From positions 19,544,871 to 19,608,870 of the forward strand of contig CM026391.1 of the NCBI GenBank assembly GCA_014843695.1: DNA of 64,000 nt, read 5' to 3'. Origin of the DNA: Archivesica marissinica (Eukaryota; Mollusca; Bivalvia; Venerida; Vesicomyidae). Under the pieces are notes generated by a model, which made no database searches, was not told the origin of the DNA, and saw only the letters and a list, made by a program, of their open reading frames with translations. Positions 42,003-51,186 of the stretch are shown here, in pieces. Both the position numbers and the translations under genes were made by a program. Positions within the stretch are counted from its first letter, which is position 1. Each line of letters begins with the position of its first letter.

Positions 42003-42872
42003 CTACTGCATGTTGCAGTTTTACCTGGAACTCTTAGCACTACTATTACCTACACATAACCATTTACTTTCACCTGGAACCCTAACACTACTATTACCTA
42101 CTTTTGCCTGGAACCCTAACACTACTATTACCTACTTTTGCCTGGAACCCTAACACTACTATTACCTACTTTTGCCTGGAACCCTAACACTACTATTACC
42201 TACTTTTGCCTGGAACCCTAACATTACTATTACCTACTTTTGCCTGGAACCCTAACACTACTATTACCTACTTTTGCCTGGAACCCTAACATTACTATTA
42301 CCTACTTTTGCCTGGAACCCTAACACTACTATTACCTACTTTTGCCTGGAACCCTAACACTACTATTACCTACTATTGCCTGGAACCCTAACACTACTAT
42401 TACCTACTTTTTCCTGGAACCATAACACTACTATTACCTACTTTTGCCTGGAACCCTATCACTACTATTACCTACCTTTTCCTGGAACCCTAACACTACT
42501 ATTACCTACTTTTTCCTGGAACCCTAACACTACTATTGCATACTTTTGCCTGGAACCCTAACATTACTATTACCTGGAACCCTAACATTACTATTACCTA
42601 CTTTTGCCTGGAACCCTAACACTACTATTACCTACTTTTGCCTGGAACCCTAACAATACTATTACCTACTTTTGCCTGGAACCCTAACACTACTATTACC
42701 TACTTTTGCCTGGAACTCTTAACACTACTATTACCTACACATAAATCATTTACTTTTGCCTGGAACCCTATCACTACTATTACCTACACATAAATCATTT
42801 ACTTTTGCCTGGAGCCCTATCACTACTATTACCTACACATAAATCATTTACTTTTGCCTGGAACTTTGACAC
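42003..42872. repeat. Minisatellite, 34-bp unit, about 23 copies
   Basis: The unit is TTTTGCCTGGAACCCTAACA then CTACTATTACCTAC. The last four units gain ACATAAATCATTTA, making 48 bp. The CCCTAA within the unit is incidental and not telomeric. Confidence 0.96.
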
Positions 42873-43332
42873 TACTATTACTTATGCAAACATATCATTT
42901 AACACCAGCGGGTGGGGGGGGGGAATGAGACAATTACTGCTGTGGCAGGTTGCATGAGAGAATGTAACATAACAAACTGGAATCAATGAGTTGATGAGTC
43001 AGTGTGACTCTTACACAAAAAAAGAGAAAAAGGTTATCCAGAAATCAATTATTATCACATCACAGGCTCCAGTTATAAAATCAATAAAAACAATAAAATC
43101 ATTGATTCAACAATTAAGTTTGTTTAGTCAAAGAAGGTAATGACATATGTATACATGGTTACATGTCCTCGGTTTGTATTTTCTAATTAGTGTAATCCAG
43201 CGATTGTTTGCATAGCCTGCGATACTGTATTATTATGGTTAGGTTTTATCCAAATTTAGTTTGTCCCAGATTTTAAGTTTTAACATTTAACTCGATATTG
43301 CCACTACAGACATTGTTCCAACTACCACTGTG
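42873..43332. other. Unassigned spacer
   Basis: Contains a G-run (GGGTGGGGGGGGGG-type) near 42910; otherwise AT-rich with nothing recognised. Confidence 0.4.
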
Positions 43333-44112
43333 TAGCAAGGAAGGCACCTGTGAAACAAGAGGAGCAAGCACCTGTGAAACAAGGGAGGCAAGCACCTGTG
43401 AAACAAGGGAGGCAAGCACCTATGAAACAAGGGAGGCAAGCACCTGTGAAACAAGGGAGGCAAGCACCTATGAAACAAGGGAGGCAAGCACCTGTGAAAC
43501 AAGGGAGGTAAGCACCTGTGAAACAAGGGAGGCAAGCACCTGTGAAACAAGGGAGGCAAGCACCTGTGAAACAAGGGAAGCATGCACCTGTGAAACAAGG
43601 GGAGCAAGCACCTGTGAAACAAGAGGAGCAAGCGCCTATGAAACAAGGGAGGCAAGCACCTGTGAAACAAGGGAGGCAAGCACCTGTGAAACAAGAGGAG
43701 CAAGCACCTGTGAAACAAGAGGAGCAAGCACCTGTGCAACAAGGGAGGCAAGCACCTGTGAAACAAGAGGAGCAAGCACCTGTGAAACAAGGGAGGCAAG
43801 CACCTATGAAACAAGGGAGGCAAGCACCTGTGAAACAAGAGGAGCAAGCACCTGTGAAACAAGGGAGGCAAGCTCCTATGAAACAAGGGAGGCAAGCACC
43901 TGTGAAACAAGGGAGGCAAGCACCTATGAAACAAGGGAGGCAAGCACCTGAGAAACAAGGGAGACAAGCACCTGTGAAACAAGGGAAGCATGCACCTGTG
44001 AAACAAGGGAAGCAAACAAACTGTGAAACATTAAGGGAGACTATCACGCTTGAAACATGGGAGACAAGCACCTGGAAACAAGGGAGGAAAGCACCTGGGA
44101 AACAAGAGTGCA
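43333..44112. repeat. Minisatellite, 24-bp unit, about 31 copies
   Basis: The unit is AAGCACCTGTGAAACAAGGG then AGGC, with GAGGAGC and CCTATG variants. The 24-bp period keeps frames open on both strands, producing ORFs up to 285 residues that I reject as genes. The last units become irregular (TGAAACATTAAGGG), matching the next array. Confidence 0.96.
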
Positions 44113-44544
44113 ATGATGGCCCTATATCGCTCACCTGACTCCATGAACACCAGGGGAGATATAAATAAATGGACAACATTTGACCTTTCGGTAGCCATCT
44201 TAGATATGACCTAATTCTTCAATTTTTATAACAATTTCACAAGAGCGATTGACTCATTGATTTGATATATGACATGTTTATGTTCTTCAAAAATGAAATA
44301 ATTCCTATGAAGTTACGTCAAAATCTGGCTTGTGGTTTATGAGAAAACATTTTAAGAATATGTATTATTTTTAGATGGTTGCCATCTTGGATTGCGCAAT
44401 GACATCATTTTAATAAGATTGCAATACCCCCACTGACTACCAAAGTATCACCATGGTAATAAACAGTGAAGATTATGCTTGAAATGTTCACCGACGCCGT
44501 CAGACAAGACAATTCGGTAACAATTAATAGCGCACCTCTTGGTG
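44113..44544. other. Spacer between two related arrays
   Basis: 44336-44456 is homologous to 19310-19425 (TTTTTAGATGGTTGCCATCT, CCAAAGTATCA). The rest is unassigned. Confidence 0.55.
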
Positions 44545-45292
44545 AGCTAACAAAGGAGGCAAGCACCTAGGAAACAAGGGAAGCAAGCACTTGTGAAACA
44601 TTAAGGAAGGCAAGTACCTTGGAAACAAGGGAAGCAAGTACTTGTGAAACATTAAGGGAGGCAAGCACCTGGGAAACAAGGGAAGCAAGCACTTGTGAAA
44701 CATTAAAGAAGGCAAGTACCTTGGAAACAAGGGAAGCAAGTACTTGCGAAACATTAATCGAAGGCAAGTACCTGGGAAATAAGGGAAGCAAGCACTTGTG
44801 AAACATTAAGGAAGGCAAGTACCTGGGAAACAAGGCAAGCATGCACTTGTGAAACATTAAGGGAGGCAAGCACCTTGGAAACAAGGAAAGCACGCACTTG
44901 TTAAACATTAAGGGAGGCAAGCACCTGGGAAACAAGGGAGGCAAGCACCTGTGAAACATTAAGGTAGGCAAGCACCTGGGAAACAAGGGAGGCAAGCACC
45001 TGTGAAACATTAAGGACGGCAAGCACCTGGGAAACAAGCACTTGTGAAACATTAAGGAAGGCAAGCACCTGGGAAACAAGGGAAGCAATCACTTGTGAAA
45101 CAAGGGAAGCAAGCACCTGTGAAACAAGGGAAGCAAGCACTTGTGAAACAAGGGAGGCAAGCACCTGGGAAACAAGGGAAGCAAGCACTTGTGAAACATT
45201 AAGGAAGGCAAGCACTTGTGAAACATTAAGGAAGGCAAGTACCTGTGAAACAAGGGAAGCAAGCACTTGTGAAACAAGAAGCAAGAATCTGT
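44545..45292. repeat. Minisatellite, about 51-bp higher-order unit
   Basis: Units pair a 24-bp piece (AAGCACCTGGGAAACAAGGG then AAGC) with a 27-bp piece (AAGCACTTGTGAAACATTAA then GGAAGGC). The 24-bp piece is that of the 43333 array. Near the end the plain 24-bp form returns. Confidence 0.95.
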
Positions 45293-45739
45293 TGTAATGA
45301 ACATAATAATATATGCGTGTTCAAATACTGTATTTATACTCGCACATGAGATGAACCCCTTCTACTAAATGGATGATACAATAATCACTGTTAATGAAGC
45401 AAATTCATGTAAATTAGATCTTTCTAACAAGACAATAGTATTCCATTAACACAGCTAGATATAATGCCTCAGCTTGACGAGCTGTCACCACCTCCTGTCA
45501 GCTTCCATTCTTATTCCCTAATTCCAGAGCAATATTTCACAATTGCACCTCATTACCAATCAAGTAGGATTAAATGATTTTTCTCAGTTTTCTCAGTTCT
45601 CTCTCTATGCCAAATTTGTTTTCATATTTCTCCGATAATTGGGGATCGATTTTGTATGTTAAATGTCTCACTTTATGCTAATTCGTCTTATTTCACCACA
45701 ATAGTCAAGCACAACCAAATTGGAGAGGAATTAATTGGT
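45293..45739. other. Unassigned AT-rich spacer
   Basis: Nothing was recognised. Confidence 0.4.
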
Positions 45740-45965
45740 GATTGCTCGATTGCGAAACAAGATCTTACAACACTAGATTAATCGCTCTCGATACCACATT
45801 CCTGATGGAATTCATCGCCATGAGCGAGAGAGAAGAGAAGAGGCATTGTGGATTGAAGTGTCTGGCCTACAGACAGCACAACCATGGTTCTGATGGGTTT
45901 CAAACTCGCATCCTGTCGATTAAGAGACGGACACCATATCTATGACACCACAGAGGTTCCTGTGT
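45740..45965 (-). mobile_element. SINE S1, diverged
   Basis: The tail complement GCTCGATTGCGAAACAAGAT and the body ATTCCTGATGGAATTCATCG then AGAAGAGGCATTGTGGA are clear. The head half (TTCAAACTCGCATCC, ATGACACCACAGAGG) is strongly diverged or replaced. Confidence 0.7.
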
Positions 45966-46134
45966 TATGTTTGACAATGAAAGCTAGATAAATCAGTGGA
46001 TTTGCACAGACTGTGTTTAAAACTTGTGAGGAATTCTTCCAATTATGTGTACACATATATGCAGTAGCACACACAGGGAATCTACAACTCTAGCATGAAG
46101 AGTTATTCATCTTGTAAGAACATACACCCAACAA
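45966..46134. other. Unassigned spacer
   Basis: Nothing was recognised. Confidence 0.4.
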
Positions 46135-46157
46135 AACTCATTTCATTCTGGATACAT

Positions 46158-46825
46158 TTAACCCATTCAAGCCCAAGTAACTGACATGGACTGTTACATG
46201 ATGTTAACCCATTCAACCCCAAGTAACTGACATGGACTGGTGCATGATGTTAACCCATTCAACCCCAAGTCACTGACATGGACTGGTACATGATGTTAAC
46301 CCATTCAACCCCAAGTCACTGACATGGACTGTTACATGATGTTAACCCATTCAACCCCAAGTAACTGACATGGACTGGTGCATGATATTTAACCCATTCA
46401 ACCCCAAGTAACTGATATGGACTGGTGCATGATATTTAACCCATTCAACCCCAAGTAACTGATATGGACTGGTGCATGATATTTAACCCATTCAACCCCA
46501 AGTAACTGACATGGACTGGTGCATGATATTAACCCATTCAACCCCAAGTAACTGACATGGACTGGTGCATGACGTGATATTAACCCATTCAACCCCAAGT
46601 AACTGACATGGACTGGTGCATGATATTTTTAGACCAATAAATTAATCACAAAATTACCTTTGGACCAGTTCATTTATCAAAATGGGTAATTTTATCTAAA
46701 AATAGTAATAATTATTACTGGCAAAAAAGTGCAGATCCTGATGAGACGGCTCGTCACAAGCTGGCTCATCTGGATCTACACTTTTCATAAGCCTATTTAG
46801 AGGCCTGTGGTGTTGAAAGAGTTAA
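46158..46825 (+). mobile_element. MITE T2 with about 10-fold amplified left end
   Basis: The left 45-47 bp (TTAACCCATTCAACCCCAAG, TAACTGACATGGACTGGTGC, ATGATAT) is repeated about ten times (46158-46620). A single normal T2 body then runs to GGTGTTGAAAGAGTTAA. TTAA borders both ends of the whole structure. Confidence 0.92.
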
Positions 46826-46851
46826 CTTAAAGGCTTTTGCAAACAACATAG

Positions 46852-46960
46852 AAACAAGGGAAGCAAGCACTTGTGAAACATTAAGGAAGGCAAGCACCTG
46901 GGAAACAAGGGAAGCAAGCACTTGTGAAACATTAAGGATGGAAAGTTTCTTGTTCCCTTG
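46852..46960 (+). repeat. Displaced minisatellite block inside MITE T3
   Basis: AAACAAGGGAAGCAAGCACT, TGTGAAACATTAAGGAAGGC and AAGCACCTGG repeat about twice, as in the 44545-45292 array, then end in a short inverted CTTGTTCCCTTGTTGC. T3 sequence lies directly on each side. Confidence 0.9.
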
Positions 46961-47168
46961 TTGCATGCTGATCAGGATCTATGTTGTTTGCAACATAGCC
47001 AAGTGTCTTAGCAAGATCATCTGAATAGCAAACAGCATTGAGCCTGATCAGACGGAACGTTCCGTGGCGACTAATCTGACTCTATGTTCTTTGCAAATAC
47101 TGTTTGAACGGTATCCAGAATCAAATGGGTTAATAGGTCATCTGGTGTTTTACAGTATTTGGAGTAAA

Positions 47169-47409
47169 TTAACCCATTCAACACCAAGTAACTCACATGG
47201 ACTGGTCCATGATATTCATAAACCAATAAATGAATCCGAAAATCACATTTGGACAAGTTCATTTATCAAAATGGGTAATTATGTCTAAAAATAGTCATAT
47301 CACTGGCAAAAAGTGCAGATCCTGATGAGACGGCTCATCACGAGCCGGCTCATCTGGATCTACACTTTTTGTAAGCCTATTTAGAGGTCTGTGGTGTTGA
47401 AATGGTTAA
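47169..47409 (+). mobile_element. MITE T2, full length (241 bp)
   Basis: TTAACCCATTCAACACCAAG to TGGTGTTGAAATGGTTAA, TTAA at both ends. It differs from the copy at 3414-3654 at only a few positions across its length, so the two are recent siblings. Confidence 0.93.
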
Positions 47410-47462
47410 TACCCATATCAATATTCATGTATCATCTTATTTGATATATTTTATTACAGATG

Positions 47463-47648
47463 TACAGTCAAACCTGTGTTAGTGGTCACCTCTATTAAAC
47501 AGCCAACCTGCATTAAGCAGCCAGTTACCACATTCCCAATCTGTTGTTTTATTATGTATTTGACATCTAATAAGCAGCCACCTGTGCTAAGCAGCCACTC
47601 TGTGGTTCCCTTTGCTGGCTGCTTAAGACAGGTTTGACTATATATGCA
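47463..47648 (+). mobile_element. P1 element, full length
   Basis: TACAGTCAAACCTGTGTTAG at the left and TTAAGACAGGTTTGACTATA at the right, TA at both ends. The interior has four AAGCAGCC-type blocks. CAGTC termini and TA targets suggest a Tc1/mariner-pogo relationship; no transposase is present. Confidence 0.85.
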
Positions 47649-48202
47649 ATGAATTGCTATATGGAATAAAATGCATTAAATGAAAATATTTTAATAATAT
47701 TGTACGATTATTAGTTGGGCTCCCAATATTATAAAACACCAGATAACAATAATAATAACCAGTTATTGAGTGTAAAATGGGAGATTAATTCTTTGTATGC
47801 TAGCAACAGAATAAATCACTTTTGCAAACAACATAGAGCCAGAGAGTAGACAGCACATTGGAACATTACGTGCCATCTGATCAGGCTCTATGCCATTTGC
47901 TATTTGGATAGTGCAGTAAAAGCGCTAAAGCACTTGGCTGATTAGCAAGCAACGTGGAAGCGGATGAGATGCAGCATTAATACCGGCTGATCTACATCTC
48001 TTGTTTGTAAATACGTTTTTTATTTACTCAGCGGCCAATGGTTTAATAGGTTACGCTAAAATACATCTCTATGACCATTATATTATTCTCACGTGTCCTA
48101 TAGCCACTACTCTACCGAGAGACTTTGTCTCAGTCCTTTATTAAATGTCAAATCGATCATGTGGTCATTATTACACGTAAATAGATACGACCGTTAAGGC
48201 AA
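47649..48202. mobile_element. Degenerate MITE T4 and flanking spacer
   Basis: 47815-48030 carries T4 hairpin pieces (AACAACATAGAGCCAGAG, TGATCAGGCTCTATGCC, GCAAGCAACGTGGA) and a decayed end (CAGCGGCCAATGGTTTAA). The rest is unassigned. Confidence 0.6.
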
Positions 48203-48632
48203 CATATAGGCATAGTATTAGGCAGAAATATCCAAATGGGAGTCTAAAAAAATAAGTCCAGCCCCAGAGCGGGACCCGAATTATGACGGAAATTGTCGCA
48301 CGGACTCGATGTGAGAACGGCGAACTGACGTGATCGAAATGCGGCAGAAACTGGGAAAGCCCGGGTGGGAAAGCCTCTCCAAAAAGGAATTGCGAACAAT
48401 ATTAGCCTATTATAGGGTCCAGTTCTTGTCATTGTTTTACAGCTGCATATATATATGTTAACAAACCTAGTGAGGTCTCGGAGAAAAAAACAAAACAAAA
48501 AAAACAACTGTTATCAGCCATTTTTTTAACTGGCCGTCGGTAACCGTCGCCAATATAATTGACCGTCTTATTAGGTGATAGGCCGTCGAAAAGACGACCC
48601 GACGGCTCTCTGCCTAATACTGTGCATATAGG
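48203..48632. mobile_element. Candidate TIR element X6 (about 430 bp)
   Basis: ATATAGGCATAGTATTAGGC then AGA at the left is mirrored by TCTGCCTAATACTGTGCATA then TAGGT at the right. The interior is GC-richer than its neighbours and includes the 87-residue minus-strand ORF at 48244-48507, which matches no family I know. Only one copy is seen. Confidence 0.6.
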
Positions 48633-48734
48633 TCATTATCATTGAACGTACCGATCGCTACTCATACTCATACAGTATTAACTCTCGGAAAAGTGTTCAT
48701 CTTAGAATTGATTATTTTGTTTCTTTGTTGTTGT

Positions 48735-48985
48735 TGGGGTTTTGCACGATACTGACGGCTTATGTCGCACGATGACTCTCCAGCTTTTATCGTTGGAGGA
48801 AGATCCCAGGTGCACCGCTGAACAGTACTTCAGGTATGGACACCCAGTTAAAACCACCGACCTTCTGCAAGCCAGCTGGCTAGTGTCCTCACATTGAAGA
48901 ATTCGAACCCTCTCAGTGGGTTTTGAACCTACAGCTGTGAGATGCAAGTAATTCAAAGTCAAAGTCAACGACCTTCGATCTTCGA
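48735..48985 (-). mobile_element. SINE S4, near full length
   Basis: The minus-strand B-box region is GTAGGTTCAAAACCC. The body has TTGCAGAAGGTCGGTGGTTT and CCTCCAACGATAAAAGC. The head (GATCGAAGGTCG) is diverged from the copy at 3051. Confidence 0.75.
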
Positions 48986-49563
48986 CCTTCAAAGGCCCCT
49001 AGATTATTAGCAGCAAATTGTTGCATATTATATTTTAATGTAATGAGAAATACATCTATAAGTCTACACAGAAACAAAGCAAAATATTCACATAGTCAAT
49101 CTAAACTGGGTCACTTAGAAATACAAGTAACATTAGACAAGATCATCTTACATTCACACAGTAGCAATGTTCAGTTTTTTTTGGGGCAAAAAAATATAGA
49201 CCAGCAATTAGAATATAAACATCTGTTCAAAGTGTCCAATTTCGATAGCTAAGCAAACATTTTCTAATTTTGATCCCACCATGGGAATAAATGATTTTTC
49301 ATAGATAAAATCCCAATGTCAATAAACCAGAACCTTTAATGACAGCATGACTCATATTTTCAACAAAGTTATCAATTTCTCTAAAGATTTGCATTTTCTT
49401 TTGAAGATATTTTCATTATTAAACTTGGGGAACAAAACAATTATAGCCGTGTATTAATTAACTCCAGGGGCTCTCTGAAATGGAGTATTTTTAATGCATT
49501 AGGGCAAACAAGCACTTATTTACTGTAAACAGAAACAAGTTTAAATGGTTTGGTATTTTTATA
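48986..49563. other. Unassigned AT-rich spacer
   Basis: Nothing was recognised. The 69-residue ORF at 49043-49252 has no family signature. Confidence 0.4.
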
Positions 49564-50520
49564 TTAACCCTTTCCTTCATAGGGATTTAGGTTGATATAT
49601 AGCCCGGGAACAGGTGTAGATATATTTTGCCTGGACAGTAAAATAAATATATTTTAACACTGAGACTATTAATTGGGTCGTATTGAGTTTCTGATCATAT
49701 CAACTCTTGGGGGAAACTCAGCAGGTTGTCCGTGAAATTATTGATTATCATTAATCCTACTAATAGGCCTAGCCTATTAGCATGTGACTTAATTAATGAC
49801 TTACTTGAATCGAAAGTGAGGCACTGCAATGTTGATAAAACTTTATAATTGGCCACCATTGTTTACGGGTCAACGGAACGATAAATAGTTTTAAAAGTAC
49901 AATGTGCGTCTGATTTGACATATTTACTCAATATTTCAGTCGTTCTTCAATTACACCGAATCGACCCATTACCACCTAAACGTAATATTTAAAATCCGCC
50001 ATCTCGTCGATATAACACAGAAATGGGAAATTATATGTTTGCAATGTAAATGAGGCTACGAGAGCATTCGTGGATATTCGGAAATGATCGTGTATAATTG
50101 TGTCTGTTCGGGGATTTCCGATAGAATTCCGTTTCTATATTTAGTGATAGTATCTTGTAGAGAAGAGTTGTCGTTCTTCAAATCTACACCCTTAATAATG
50201 AGGGTGTAAGTAGATGGCGCTACGATCGGAAATCAAGTTTCCCCATGCTGTCATTTTGTCAGAAGCTAAAAAATGAAAAATCGACAGACAGGAAGGAACC
50301 CAGGCTAGTTAATATACTATAATATCTCCATACAAATGACAATCATTTAGCTATCATGCAGCGGATAAGTAGTCGCCATATCTATCCCACCTCCATAGAT
50401 ATTATTGGGAATACACAAGATTCTGGCCTTTATTCTGAACATTTGTTTGGCAACTATATTGTCAATGTATGTCATATTGGTAATAGCGTCAAGAGGTGCT
50501 TCTATGAGGGAAAGGGTTTA
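49564..50520 (+). mobile_element. MITE T1 interrupted by element X1
   Basis: The T1 left end TTAACCCTTTCCTTCATAGG reaches GGTTGATATA at 49599. X1 follows, and T1 resumes at TTAATATACTATAATATCTC (50309) to TTCTATGAGGGAAAGGGTTT. Confidence 0.9.
49600..50308 (-). mobile_element. Element X1, copy with 8-bp target duplication
   Basis: It is bounded by TAGCCCGGGAACAGGTG and AGGAACCCAGGCTAG. TTGATATA on the left (49592-49599) and TTAATATA on the right (50309-50316) are an 8-bp duplication with one mismatch inside a known T1 sequence. Eight-bp duplications fit hAT-type transposition; the termini alone do not prove it. Confidence 0.85.
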
Positions 50521-50776
50521 TGAACATTGGTTTGGCTACTACATTGTCAATGTATGTTGTATTGGTAATAGCGTCAAGAGGTGCTTCTATGAGGGAAAGG
50601 GTTTATGAACATTGGTTTGGCTACTACATTGTCAATGTATGTTGTATTGGTAATAGCGTCAAGAGGTGCTTCTATGAGGGAAAGAGTTAATGAACATTGG
50701 TTTGGCAACTATATTGTCAATGTATGTCATATTGGTAATAGTGTCAAGAGGTGCTTCTATGAGGGAAAGGGTTAAG
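50440..50776 (+). repeat. Four tandem copies of the T1 right end
   Basis: The 84-85 bp unit runs ATGAACATTGGTTTGGCTAC, ATTGTCAATGTATGTTGTAT, AATAGCGTCAAGAGGTGCTT and CTATGAGGGAAAGGGTT. It is the right third of T1. The first unit is part of the complete element and the last ends in TTAA. Confidence 0.93.
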
Positions 50777-51186
50777 ACTTCACTTAAACTTGTTCAGCAA
50801 GAAGCTGCGACTACAGACTCGGGTACAGTGGTTACACTTTTCTCATTTCCCACTTTAACCCTGTGCATGCTGGGTGAAATAAAAGGTATAAATAGTAGCA
50901 GATGACAATTCATTCATGTACGATTTTCTTATTTGTAATTTAAAACTGTGGAAATATGTCATGGAATTTCATTAGTATTGTATCCCAAAGATTTACCTTC
51001 CAATATTATGAACAAACATGTAGATACTCTGTGCAACAAATGTCTTTCATGCTTTCTCACATAGACATCACAATTAAAACATTATTTCAAGCAATTTACT
51101 AATTGTAAACAATATTTCCCTACCCCACCCTCATATAAGTAAACTGGGAATAAATTATTACGGTTTGTATACACTACACTGTTCTG
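50777..51186. other. Spacer with a T5 fragment
   Basis: 50857-50985 contains TTAACCCTGTGCATGCTGGG, TAGCAGATGACAATTCATTC and GAAATATGTCATGGAATTTC, all T5. The rest is unassigned. Confidence 0.6.

Larger units (their letters stand above)
46135..47133 (+). mobile_element. MITE T3 with two nested insertions
   Basis: The T3 ends are CTCATTTCATTCTGGATACA at the left (TTAAC lost) and TCCAGAATCAAATGGGTTAA at the right. Within it, 46158-46825 is an expanded T2 element. 46852-46960 is a block of minisatellite related to 44545-45292. The remaining T3 sequence reads through in the correct order. Confidence 0.85.

Noticed and set aside
42003..42872. Interstitial telomeric repeat, because of CCCTAA
   Set aside because: CCCTAA occurs once per 34-bp unit; there are no consecutive TTAGGG repeats.
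43287..44179. Overlapping ORFs up to 285 residues on both strands
   Set aside because: The 24-bp repeat period keeps all frames open; no start context, domain or splice evidence.
48244..48507. 87-residue minus-strand ORF in GC-richer sequence
   Set aside because: No family resemblance; it lies within a candidate TIR element (X6) and is probably chance.
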